Below, piece by piece: positions 34,071 to 41,974 of a stretch of DNA of 42,046 nucleotides. Origin of the DNA: Stenotrophomonas rhizophila. GTDB lineage: Bacteria > Pseudomonadota > Gammaproteobacteria > Xanthomonadales > Xanthomonadaceae. The stretch's first letter is position 1, and the number at the start of each line of letters is the position of its first letter. The notes under the pieces are model-generated. The model made no database searches and was not told where the DNA came from. It was given only the letters and a program-made list of their open reading frames with translations. Where the stretch lies: positions 1 to 42,046 of the forward strand of contig NZ_JACWUO010000025.1 of assembly GCF_020857975.1 (NCBI RefSeq), in the 5' to 3' direction. The position numbers and the translations under genes were made by a program.

Positions 34071-35345
34071 TCAGGCCGGGCGCTCCAGCCAGTGCAGTGC
34101 CTGCGCGGCGGTGTGGAACGAGCCGAACACCAGCACCCGATCGCCCGGCCGGGCGTCGTGCATGGCCTGCTGCAGCGCCTGCGCCACCGTGGCATGGGTA
34201 GCCGCCTGCGCCGCGGCGGTGCCGCCTAGGCGCGCGCGCAGTTCCTGCGCGCTCTGCGCCCGCGCACCGTCCAGGCCGGCCAGGTGCCAGCCATCGACCT
34301 GCGCATCCAGCGCCTGCACCACGCCGGCGGCGTCCTTGTCCTGCAACGCGGCGAACACCGCCACGGTCCGCCCGGCAACGGTGGCCGCCTTCAATGCGCT
34401 GGCCAGTTCACGGGCGGCCTGCGGGTTGTGGCCGACGTCGACCAGCACTTCCACCCCGTCGCGGTCGAACGCCTGCAGGCGGCCGTCGATGCGGGCCGCG
34501 GCCACACCCTCGGCGAAGGCCGTGCGCGGCAGCGGCTTGTCCAGCGCGCGCAGCGCGGCAATGGCGGTGGCCGCATTGCGCAGCTGGATCGGGCCGCGCA
34601 GCGCCGGCGTCGGCAGTTCGATGCGGAAGCCGACATCGCGCCAGCACCAGTGCTGCGCATCCAGGCGGTCGACGAAGAAATCGCTGCCGCCGCGGATCGC
34701 ATTGGCGCCCACCAGGTAGGCGCGCGCCAGCACGCTGGACGGCGGGTCGGTCTCGCCCAGGATCACCGGCTTCCAGCCGCGGATGATGCCGGCCTTCTCC
34801 GCCCCGATGGTTTCGCGGTCTTCGCCCAGCCATTCGCTGTGGTCGATATCCACGGTGGTGATCACCGCCACGTCGGCATCGACGATGTTGACCGCATCCA
34901 GCCGCCCGCCCAGGCCCACTTCCAGCACCGCCAGGTCCAGCCCGGCCTGCGCGAACAGGTGCAGTGCGGCCAGCGTGCCGTATTCGAAATAGGTCAGCGT
35001 GGTGCTGCCACGCGCGTCTTCGATGGCATTGAAGGCGCCGACCAGGGCGGCATCGGAGACCTCCTGGCCATCGATGCGCACCCGCTGGTTGTAGCGCAGC
35101 AGATGCGGCGAGGTATATGCCCCCACCTTCCAGCCGGCCGCGCGGGCGATCGCCTCGATGAAGGCGACCGTGGAGCCCTTGCCGTTGGTGCCGCCAACCA
35201 CGATGGTGCGCTCGCCCGGCGCGCCCAGTCCCATCGCCTGCGCCACGCTGCGCACGCGCTCCAGCCCCATGTCGATGGTGGCCGGGTGCTGCTGTTCGAT
35301 ATGGGCGAGCCAGTCGGTGAGGGTGTGCGGGCGGGCGGTGGTCAT
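34071..35345 (-). CDS. folC: bifunctional folylpolyglutamate/dihydrofolate synthase
   Basis: A 424-residue Mur-ligase-fold enzyme that makes dihydrofolate from dihydropteroate and adds glutamates to folate. It has the ATP loop VVGGTNGKGSTVAF, YFEYGTLAALHLFA, GLGGRLDAVN and ITTVDIDHSEWLG, and VDVGHNPQAARELA. It starts at ATG 35345; the 24-residue upstream extension in the same frame lacks support. It is in the order folC-SPOR-cvpA-purF, like the E. coli cluster that has accD first. Confidence 0.94.
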   Translation of the reverse strand: MTTARPHTLTDWLAHIEQQHPATIDMGLERVRSVAQAMGLGAPGERTIVVGGTNGKGSTVAFIEAIARAAGWKVGAYTSPHLLRYNQRVRIDGQEVSDAALVGAFNAIEDARGSTTLTYFEYGTLAALHLFAQAGLDLAVLEVGLGGRLDAVNIVDADVAVITTVDIDHSEWLGEDRETIGAEKAGIIRGWKPVILGETDPPSSVLARAYLVGANAIRGGSDFFVDRLDAQHWCWRDVGFRIELPTPALRGPIQLRNAATAIAALRALDKPLPRTAFAEGVAAARIDGRLQAFDRDGVEVLVDVGHNPQAARELASALKAATVAGRTVAVFAALQDKDAAGVVQALDAQVDGWHLAGLDGARAQSAQELRARLGGTAAAQAATHATVAQALQQAMHDARPGDRVLVFGSFHTAAQALHWLERPA

Positions 35346-35391
35346 GGGCGTTGGATCGATGTGGCGGACGGCGGGATGGGACGTAACAGGG

Positions 35392-36036
35392 TTACAGCGC
35401 GCGGTGCTTGGCTTCACCGAAGAACGGGGTGTGGTGGGCGCAATCGTTCAGGCGCACCACTTCCAGTTGATCCAGATCGGCGCCTTCGAGCAGGTTCAGC
35501 GTGGTCGGGGCCTGGCGGAAGGTCCACAGGCGCGACAACGGCAGGCCGAGGATGCGGCACAGGATCACCCGGTTGACCGCGTCGTGGGCCACTACCAGCA
35601 GCGTGTCGTGCTCACCCAGGCCTTCGGCGGCGCGGGCCAGGCCGCGCCAGCTGCGCTCCAGCACCAGGCGCAGCGATTCGCCACCGGGCATCAGCACGGT
35701 GTCCGGCTCGTCGCGCCAGGCCTGCAGCCGCGAGGGATCCTTTTCGTGGATTTCACTGGCCAACAGGCCTTCCCACTCACCGTGGGCGATTTCCTGCAGG
35801 TCCGGCTCGGTCAGCAGCATCGGCGCGCGTTCGGCGCCCAGCGCCAACTGCGCGGTGAGCTGTGCGCGCGACAGCGGCGAAGCCACCGCACGGGTGATGT
35901 CCACCGACTTCAGGCGCTCCCCGAGGGCCTGGGCCTGCGCTTGTCCGATCGGCGACAACGGGATATCGATCTGGCCCTGGTAACGGCCTTCGGCATTCCA
36001 CGGCGTTTCACCGTGGCGGGCAAGCAGGATGCGCAT
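35392..36036 (-). CDS. histidine phosphatase family protein (CobC/GpmB-like)
   Basis: A 214-residue phosphatase with the branch-1 motif LLARHGETPWNAEGRYQG (phosphohistidine RHG), EIAHGEWEGLLASEI, and a second His in LLVVAHDAVNRVILCRIL. Members include alpha-ribazole phosphatase, phosphoglycerate mutase-like and broad phosphatases; the substrate is unknown here. Start ATG 36036 follows the standard MRILLARHGET opening. It precedes folC by 46 bp on the same strand. Confidence 0.87.
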   Translation of the reverse strand: MRILLARHGETPWNAEGRYQGQIDIPLSPIGQAQAQALGERLKSVDITRAVASPLSRAQLTAQLALGAERAPMLLTEPDLQEIAHGEWEGLLASEIHEKDPSRLQAWRDEPDTVLMPGGESLRLVLERSWRGLARAAEGLGEHDTLLVVAHDAVNRVILCRILGLPLSRLWTFRQAPTTLNLLEGADLDQLEVVRLNDCAHHTPFFGEAKHRAL

Positions 36037-36200
36037 GCGTACTGGGAGTCCTTGGGGGAGGAAGGGCTGTCGCAATCGTTCACATGATGTGAATGAGCGA
36101 GGGGACACGCATGATACCCCGACCGGCCCGGCCGGGTGCCTGCTGCGGTGGTGCCGGCCGCAGGCAACCGTGCACCGCCACGCGTATGCCGGGCCCCAAC

Positions 36201-36229
36201 GAAAACCCCGCGGCTTTCGCCGCGGGGTT
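36201..36229 (-). terminator. intrinsic terminator of the S46 peptidase gene
   Basis: On the minus strand AACCCCGCGGC-GAAA-GCCGCGGGGTT followed by TTCG, 6 bp after the stop codon. An 11-bp perfect stem with a GNRA loop. Confidence 0.85.
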
Positions 36230-36235
36230 GGGGTC

Positions 36236-38401
36236 TTACTTCACCAGGTTCAGCTCTTTGAGCAGCTGCGGCGCCGGCGCCACTTCCTGCATGATCCACT
36301 GCATGTAGCGGCTGTCGACTGAAATCATGCGGGTCATCACCGGGTCGAACACCCAGTTGGAGCTGACCGATTCCCAGTTGCCATCGAAGGCCAGACCCAC
36401 CAGCTTGCCGTGCGCGTCCAGCACCGGCGAACCGGAGTTGCCGCCGGTGATGTCCAGGTTGGACAGGAAGTTGACCGGCACCGAGCCCACCCGCTTGTCT
36501 TCCAGGCCACCGTAACGCTTGGCCATGACCGCATCGAGCAGCGCCTTGGGCGAGTCGAACGGATCGGCGCCGGTTTCCTTGGCCACGATGCCCTCCAGCG
36601 TGGTGAACGGGGTGTAGGCCACGCCGTCCTTGGGCGCATAGCCCATCACGTTGCCGAAGGTGATGCGCAGCGACAGGTTGGCGTCGGGATAGACGAACTC
36701 GCCCTTGCTCTTCTTGTAATCGGCCAGTGCCTGCAGGTACAGCGGGCGCGACAGCAGCGACTCGCCTTCGCGGGTCTTCTTCTGCTCTTCCTGCTTGAGC
36801 AGGGCCGGCATCACCGCCACCGCGTACTGGATGGCCGGGTCGGTGCTGGCCTCGAACGCGGCGCGCTCGGCCTTGAACCACTTCAGGCGCTCGTCCAGGC
36901 TGCCCAGCCTGGTGCCGGCCAGCTTGCCGACCAGACCGTCGACGGCGGCCTTGTCGCTGCCGGCCAACCACTGGTTGAGCGCTTCGTTGTTGCGCTGCGC
37001 GGCCGGCAGTGCGGCGTATTGATTGAGCCAGTACGCCTGCAGCTGCTGGTCCATGCGCGCCACGTAGCGACGGTCCATCTGCTTGAGCGCGCCTTCGATC
37101 GCGGGCAGGTCGCGGTCCTGGAAACCAGCCTCGCGCGCCGCATCGGCCTTGCTGCGTTCGATCGACAGGCGGTACAGGGTGATCGCCGCGCCCACGGCCG
37201 AGGTGTTGTTGAACTGGCCCACGATCAGGTCGCGGTCGCGCGTGGCGCGGCCCTCTTCCAGGTGCTTGATCAGCTGCGCGTGCGCGGCCAGGGCCGGCTT
37301 GCCGGCAGCGCCGCGCTTCTTCAGCCAGGCCAGCACGGCGGCCTCTTCGGCCTGCTTCTGGCCGGCCGCGTCGATGCGCTTGAAACCGTCCAGTTGGCCC
37401 TGGTAGTTCTTGGCGGTGTTGTTCAGGCCGGCCATGGTGGCGGCGTACTTCACCTTGATGTCCGCATCCTGCTGGCCGGCCTTGCCGATCAGGTCGATCA
37501 CCGCGTTGTAGTGGCGGGCGATGGTCGGGTAGGTCCAGCTGGCGGTTTCGTTGAACTCACCGGCCAGCGCGTAGCGGTTGGTGCGGCCCGGGTAGCCGGC
37601 CACCATCACGAAGTCGTCGGCGCCCAGCGGCTGGTCGGCGAACTTCAGGAAGTGCTTGGGCTGGTAGGGCACGTTGTCGGCGGCGAACGCGGCCGGCTTG
37701 CCGTCCTTGCCGACGTAGGCGCGGTAGAAGGAGAAATCGCCGGTATGGCGCGGCCACATCCAGTTGTCGATATCGCCACCGAACTTGCCGACGCTGCCCG
37801 GGGGCGCATAGACCAGGCGCACGTCCTTGATTTCCATGTTGCGGAACAGCCGGTAGGTGTTGCCCCCGGAGAAGCTGAACAACCGGCAGCGGAACCCGGC
37901 GTCGGCTTCGCAGGCAGCGGTCTGCGCCTTGTCGAAGGCCTCCAGCGCGCGGGTACGGGCCAGCGGATCCTTGCCGGCGGCGGCGATCGCGGCCTTGGCC
38001 TGGTCGGTCACGTCGGTGATGCGGTCGAGCACATAGACGCGCGCATTCGGGCCGGCGCTCAGCTCGTCCTTCAGGGTCGGCGCGTTGAAGCCGTCCTTGA
38101 TCAGGTTCTTCTCGGCGGTCGAATTGAGCTGGATCGCACCATAGGCGCAATGGTGGTTGGTCACCACCAGGCCCTGCGGGGAGACGAAGCTGGCGGTGCA
38201 GCCGCCCAGCGCCACCACCGCGCCCATCGGGTCGCCGGTCAGGTCGGCGATCTGCTCGGCGGACAGCTTCAGCCCGGCCTGCTTGAGCGGGCCGGCAATC
38301 TCGGGCAGCTGCTGCGGCACCCACATGCCTTCGGCGGCATGGGCGACCTGGACCAGCGCAAGGCTGGCGACGACGGAGAAGGCGAGCAGATTCGAGCGCA
38401 T
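36236..38401 (-). CDS. S46 dipeptidyl-peptidase (DPP7-type)
   Basis: A 721-residue exported serine peptidase: signal peptide (cleavage AHA-AEG), catalytic His region TNHHCAYGAI at about 81-90, and the nucleophile motif TGGNSGSPVLD with Ser656. In Porphyromonas gingivalis the residue 18 positions after the Ser sets P1 specificity (Arg in DPP11, Gly in DPP7); here it is Gly674 (FDGN), which predicts a DPP7-like preference for hydrophobic P1. It removes dipeptides from N-termini in the periplasm. I start at ATG 38401 (MRSNLLAFSV). The upstream open frame reads into the divergent tdh promoter. The stop is TAA. Confidence 0.93.
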   Translation of the reverse strand: MRSNLLAFSVVASLALVQVAHAAEGMWVPQQLPEIAGPLKQAGLKLSAEQIADLTGDPMGAVVALGGCTASFVSPQGLVVTNHHCAYGAIQLNSTAEKNLIKDGFNAPTLKDELSAGPNARVYVLDRITDVTDQAKAAIAAAGKDPLARTRALEAFDKAQTAACEADAGFRCRLFSFSGGNTYRLFRNMEIKDVRLVYAPPGSVGKFGGDIDNWMWPRHTGDFSFYRAYVGKDGKPAAFAADNVPYQPKHFLKFADQPLGADDFVMVAGYPGRTNRYALAGEFNETASWTYPTIARHYNAVIDLIGKAGQQDADIKVKYAATMAGLNNTAKNYQGQLDGFKRIDAAGQKQAEEAAVLAWLKKRGAAGKPALAAHAQLIKHLEEGRATRDRDLIVGQFNNTSAVGAAITLYRLSIERSKADAAREAGFQDRDLPAIEGALKQMDRRYVARMDQQLQAYWLNQYAALPAAQRNNEALNQWLAGSDKAAVDGLVGKLAGTRLGSLDERLKWFKAERAAFEASTDPAIQYAVAVMPALLKQEEQKKTREGESLLSRPLYLQALADYKKSKGEFVYPDANLSLRITFGNVMGYAPKDGVAYTPFTTLEGIVAKETGADPFDSPKALLDAVMAKRYGGLEDKRVGSVPVNFLSNLDITGGNSGSPVLDAHGKLVGLAFDGNWESVSSNWVFDPVMTRMISVDSRYMQWIMQEVAPAPQLLKELNLVK

Positions 38402-38486
38402 GGGCAGCCCCTGGTGAAAGAACCGCCGAGTGTAGCCCAGCCCCCTGCCCCGGCCCGAAGCCCGGAAGTCATGGGTTGCCCAGCCG

Positions 38487-38508
38487 GCCGGACAGAGTCC
38501 GGCTCTAC
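38487..38508 (-). repeat. single GTAG-type REP element
   Basis: On the minus strand GTAG (38505-38508) then AGCCGGAC-TCT-GTCCGGC. This is the GTAGAG subtype also seen after kbl. It is in the divergent gap between the S46 gene and tdh, with no gene stop involved. Confidence 0.75.
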
Positions 38509-38596
38509 GCCTCCCGCGGGCCCGGACAGCCGGCTGCAGGTGCCGCCGCCACCCCAAACCACCTGCGCTGCAACATGGGAAACCCGCCGACAGCCC

Positions 38597-38602
38597 TATA
38601 AT
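38597..38602 (+). promoter_or_regulatory. TATAAT -10 box upstream of tdh
   Basis: A perfect TATAAT. The -35 region at 17 bp (CATGGG) is weak. A start near 38609 would favour the downstream ATGs for tdh. Confidence 0.45.
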
Positions 38603-38648
38603 CCGCGCTTTCCCCCAGATGAGTTCCACCCCGATGGCGCAGCAGACA

Positions 38649-39671
38649 ATGAAGGCCCTGGTCAAACGTGAAGCCGCCAAGGGCATCTGGCTGGAAGAGG
38701 TTCCGGTCCCCACCCCGGGCCCGAACGAGGTCCTGATCAAGCTGGAAAAGACCGCCATCTGCGGTACCGACCTGCATATCTACCTGTGGGACGAGTGGAG
38801 CCAGCGCACCATCAAGCCGGGCCTGACCATCGGTCATGAGTTCGTCGGCCGCATCGCGCAGATCGGGCCGGGCGTGACCGGCTATGAAATCGGCCAGCGC
38901 GTGTCGGCCGAAGGCCATATCGTCTGCGGCCATTGCCGCAACTGCCGCGGCGGCCGCCCGCACCTGTGCCCGAACACGGTGGGCATCGGCGTCAACGTCA
39001 ACGGCGCGTTCGCCGAATACATGGTGATGCCGGCCAGCAACCTGTGGCCGATCCCCGACCAGATCCCGTCCGAGCTGGCCGCGTTCTTCGATCCCTACGG
39101 CAACGCCGCGCACTGCGCGCTGGAATTCAACGTAATCGGCGAAGACGTGCTGATCACCGGTGCCGGCCCGATCGGGATCATCGCTGCCGGCATCTGCAAG
39201 CACATCGGTGCGCGCAACGTGGTGGTCACCGACGTCAACGATTTCCGCCTGAAGCTGGCCGCCGACATGGGCGCCACCCGCGTGGTCAACGTGGCCAACA
39301 CCTCGCTCAAGGACGTGATGGCCGACCTGCACATGGAGGGCTTCGACGTGGGCCTGGAAATGAGCGGCAACCCGCGCGCGTTCAACGACATGCTCGACTG
39401 CATGTACCACGGCGGCAAGATCGCGATGCTCGGCATCATGCCCAAGGGCGCCGGCTGCGACTGGGACAAGATCATCTTCAAGGGCCTGACCGTGCAGGGC
39501 ATCTACGGCCGCAAGATGTACGAGACCTGGTACAAGATGACCCAACTGGTGCTGTCCGGCTTCCCGCTGGGCAAGGTGCTCACCCACCAGTTGCCGATCG
39601 ATGATTTCCAGAAGGGCTTTGACCTGATGGAACAGGGCAAGGCCGGCAAGGTGGTGCTGAGCTGGAATTGA
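38649..39671 (+). CDS. tdh: L-threonine 3-dehydrogenase
   Basis: A 340-residue zinc medium-chain dehydrogenase that oxidises L-threonine to 2-amino-3-ketobutyrate, the substrate of Kbl encoded nearby. Catalytic zinc region TAICGTDLHIYLWDEWSQ, GHEFVGRI, structural zinc cysteines HIVCGHCRNCRGGRPHLC, and nucleotide-binding ITGAGPIGIIAAGIC. I start at ATG 38649 (MKALVK), equivalent to E. coli Tdh; ATGs at 38619 and 38634 are possible, but the TATAAT position makes 38619 unlikely. A 14-bp hairpin (39668-39700) overlaps the TGA stop. Confidence 0.93.
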   Translation: MKALVKREAAKGIWLEEVPVPTPGPNEVLIKLEKTAICGTDLHIYLWDEWSQRTIKPGLTIGHEFVGRIAQIGPGVTGYEIGQRVSAEGHIVCGHCRNCRGGRPHLCPNTVGIGVNVNGAFAEYMVMPASNLWPIPDQIPSELAAFFDPYGNAAHCALEFNVIGEDVLITGAGPIGIIAAGICKHIGARNVVVTDVNDFRLKLAADMGATRVVNVANTSLKDVMADLHMEGFDVGLEMSGNPRAFNDMLDCMYHGGKIAMLGIMPKGAGCDWDKIIFKGLTVQGIYGRKMYETWYKMTQLVLSGFPLGKVLTHQLPIDDFQKGFDLMEQGKAGKVVLSWN

Positions 39672-39700
39672 TCCCCTGTGCCTTCGGCACAGAGGATCAA
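39668..39700 (+). terminator. hairpin at the end of tdh
   Basis: TTGATCC-C-CTGTGCC / GGCACAG-A-GGATCAA, 14 bp with one mismatch and a TTC loop, overlapping the tdh stop codon. No long U-tract follows, so termination is plausible but not certain. Confidence 0.5.
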
Positions 39701-39722
39701 TTGCTCATATCACCTTATCCCC

Positions 39723-39758
39723 GCGCCGCTGGCGCGCCCCCTTGAACAACAAGGGGGC
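39723..39758. repeat. tandem stem-loop repeat, copy B (second palindrome family)
   Basis: GCGCC-GCT-GGCGC followed by GCCCCCTTG-AACAA-CAAGGGGGC. It shares the CCCCCTTG/CAAGGGGG stem and the preceding GC hairpin with 24294-24347, and a following TTCTCCA. No GTAG is present. Confidence 0.5.
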
Positions 39759-39796
39759 TGTTCTCCAGCAAGGGTTCCGGTGTGAGGCCAACATTG

Positions 39797-39821
39797 AAAA
39801 GGCGCCCAGTGGGCGCCTTTT
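39797..39821. terminator. bidirectional terminator between tdh and the TorF-like gene
   Basis: AAAAGGCGCCC-AGT-GGGCGCCTTTT: a perfect 11-bp stem with A/T ends on both sides, between convergent genes. It serves the minus-strand TorF-like gene and may also end tdh transcription. Confidence 0.85.
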
Positions 39822-39851
39822 CCAGTTCGTGGGATGCCGGCCATGCGTGGA

Positions 39852-39873
39852 GCCGGCCAGCGGCCGGCACTAC
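39852..39873 (-). repeat. GTAG-type REP at the TorF-like stop codon
   Basis: On the minus strand GTAG (39870-39873) then TGCCGGCC-GCT-GGCCGGC. The TAG of this GTAG (39870-39872) is the stop codon of the TorF-like gene. Confidence 0.85.
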
Positions 39874-40571
39874 TGCCCTACGCCAACGGTGAAGACCACG
39901 CGGCTGTCGGCCAGCTTGCCGGAATTGTCGCGGCCGTTGCCGTCGGTGCCGTAGTAGCCCAGGCCCAGGGTGACCATGCCGAAGCTGCGGTTCACGCCCA
40001 CGTTCCAGTCGGTGTAATCCTTGGAAATGCCTTCTTCGAAGGTGCTGCGGCCGACGTTGGCGGTCAGGTTGAATTCCTGCGGCAGCGCCCACTCCCCGCC
40101 CACGGCGTAGTACCACGCATCGGTGCCCGAGTTGAACACGTCGTTGGTGTAGGTCACCGTCAGGCTGTACTGCTTGGCGATGGTGGTCTTGGTGATGAAC
40201 TCGTTGTAGGCCAGCTCGCTGGAACCGGGATAGGTGTAGCGGTTGAACAGCAGGTCCAGGTTGACGTTTTCGTTGATGTCGAACGCGTAGCCGATCAGGT
40301 AATCGACTTCGGCATCCGGGTCACCCTCGCCGAAGTCCACGCCCGAACCCCACACCCCGGCGTACAGGCCGACCGGCGAGGTATAGGTGAAGGCGGCCTG
40401 CACGGTCGGGTCCTCGGCGGTCTGCGAGACCCCGCGGAACACATAGTCCGACACGCCGGTGACGTTCCAGCTGAAGGGAGAGGCGGCCTCGTCCTGGGCA
40501 CTGGCGGCGAACGGGGCAAGCAGGGCGGCGCAGAGCACAACGGCGGCGGTACAGCGCGAGGCGTGGTTCAT
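39870..40571 (-). CDS. TorF-family putative outer-membrane porin
   Basis: A 233-residue beta-barrel protein: signal peptide (AVVLCAALLAPFAASA, cleavage before QDE), then alternating strands with WNVTGVSDYVFRGVSQT, typical of the conserved TorF/gcw family, and a C-terminal strand DSRVVFTVGVGQ. Family members are outer-membrane proteins of unknown function. GGAGAGA lies 7 bp before ATG 40571, and TTGCAT-17-TAAAAA precedes it. The TAG stop is provided by the GTAG of a REP. It lies between the convergent tdh and the divergent kbl. Confidence 0.85.
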   Translation of the reverse strand: MNHASRCTAAVVLCAALLAPFAASAQDEAASPFSWNVTGVSDYVFRGVSQTAEDPTVQAAFTYTSPVGLYAGVWGSGVDFGEGDPDAEVDYLIGYAFDINENVNLDLLFNRYTYPGSSELAYNEFITKTTIAKQYSLTVTYTNDVFNSGTDAWYYAVGGEWALPQEFNLTANVGRSTFEEGISKDYTDWNVGVNRSFGMVTLGLGYYGTDGNGRDNSGKLADSRVVFTVGVGQ

Positions 40572-40620
40572 GCGGGTCTCTCCGGGGCGGTGGGGTGGGC
40601 GGAACGTCGCGGTTTACACT

Positions 40621-40649
40621 TTTTTAACCTGATTGATATTGCGATGCAA
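40621..40649 (-). promoter_or_regulatory. candidate promoter of the TorF-like gene
   Basis: On the minus strand TTGCAT (40644-40649), a 17-bp spacer and TAAAAA (40621-40626) lie 50 bp upstream of the ATG in an AT-rich patch of the divergent gap with kbl. Confidence 0.45.
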
Positions 40650-40762
40650 CAATCCCCTGTGTCCTGCCCGCCCCGGCCGCGCCCGCCAACCGGCCCGGCG
40701 ACGGCCCCAGGAACGGCCGCGGCAGGTAAAATCGGTGGTTTCCGCGCTGATGACTGCCTGCC

Positions 40763-41974
40763 ATGACCGATGCCACGACCGCCCCGCTGACCCGGCACTA
40801 CGTTGAAGAACTGGAGGCGATCCGCGCCCAGGGCCTGTTCAAGGCCGAACGCATCATCACCAGCCCGCAGTCGGCGCAGATCACCCTGGACGACGGCCGC
40901 ACGGTGCTGAACTTCTGCGCCAACAACTACCTGGGCCTGGCCGACCACCCCGACCTGATCCAGGCCGCCAAGGACGCGCTGGACAGCCACGGTTTCGGCA
41001 TGGCCTCGGTGCGCTTCATCTGCGGCACCCAGGACCTGCACAAGCAGCTGGAAAAGCAGATCGCCGACTTCTTCGGCAAGCAGGACACCATCCTGTACGC
41101 GGCCTGCTTCGACGCCAACGGCGGCCTGTTCGAGCCGCTGCTGGGAGAAAACGACGCGATCATCTCCGATGCGCTCAACCATGCCTCCATCATCGACGGC
41201 GTGCGCCTGTGCAAGGCCAAGCGCTTCCGCTACGCCAACTGCGACATGGCCGACCTGGAAGCCCAGCTGCAGGCCGCTGATGCGGCCGGCTGCAGGACCA
41301 AGCTGATCACCACCGACGGCGTGTTCTCGATGGACGGCTTCATCGCCCCGCTGGATGAGATCACCGCGCTGGCGAAGAAGTACAACGCGCTGGTGCACAT
41401 CGACGAATGCCATGCCACCGGCTTCCTGGGCGCCACCGGCCGCGGCTCGGCCGAGGTCAAGGGCGTGCTGGAGAAGATCGACATCATCACCGGCACCCTG
41501 GGCAAGGCCATGGGCGGCGCCCTGGGTGGCTTCACCTGCGCCAGCGCCGAAGTGGTCGAACTGCTGCGCCAGCGTTCGCGCCCCTACCTGTTCTCCAACT
41601 CACTGCCGCCGCACGTGGTGGCCGCCGGGATCAAGGCCTTCGAGATGCTGGCCGCCGCCGACGACCTGCGCAGCACCCTGGCGCAGAACACCGCCTACTT
41701 CCGCGAGAAGATGACCGCCGCCGGTTTCGACGTGAAGCCCGGCGTGCACCCGATCAGCCCGGTGATGCTGTACGACGCGCCGCTGGCGCAGAAGTTCGCC
41801 GAGCGCCTGCTCGAGGAAGGCATCTATGCGATCGGCTTCTTCTTCCCGGTGGTGCCCAAGGGCCAGGCCCGCATCCGCACCCAGATCAGCGCCGCGCACA
41901 CCCGCCAGCACCTGGACCGCGCCATCGATGCATTCACCCGCATTGGCGTGGAACTGGGCGTGATCAAGGCGTAG
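40763..41974 (+). CDS. kbl: 2-amino-3-ketobutyrate coenzyme A ligase (glycine C-acetyltransferase)
   Basis: A 403-residue PLP enzyme of the alpha-oxoamine synthase family that cleaves 2-amino-3-ketobutyrate with CoA to glycine and acetyl-CoA. Visible are the N-terminal FCANNYLGLADHP, VHIDECHATGFLGATGRGS (PLP-binding Asp and His) and the Schiff-base lysine in TGTLGKAMGG. With Tdh it degrades threonine, although the TorF-like gene on the other strand separates the pair. Start ATG 40763. The TAG stop is in the GTAG of a REP, so a GC hairpin begins right after the last codon. Confidence 0.95.
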   Translation: MTDATTAPLTRHYVEELEAIRAQGLFKAERIITSPQSAQITLDDGRTVLNFCANNYLGLADHPDLIQAAKDALDSHGFGMASVRFICGTQDLHKQLEKQIADFFGKQDTILYAACFDANGGLFEPLLGENDAIISDALNHASIIDGVRLCKAKRFRYANCDMADLEAQLQAADAAGCRTKLITTDGVFSMDGFIAPLDEITALAKKYNALVHIDECHATGFLGATGRGSAEVKGVLEKIDIITGTLGKAMGGALGGFTCASAEVVELLRQRSRPYLFSNSLPPHVVAAGIKAFEMLAAADDLRSTLAQNTAYFREKMTAAGFDVKPGVHPISPVMLYDAPLAQKFAERLLEEGIYAIGFFFPVVPKGQARIRTQISAAHTRQHLDRAIDAFTRIGVELGVIKA

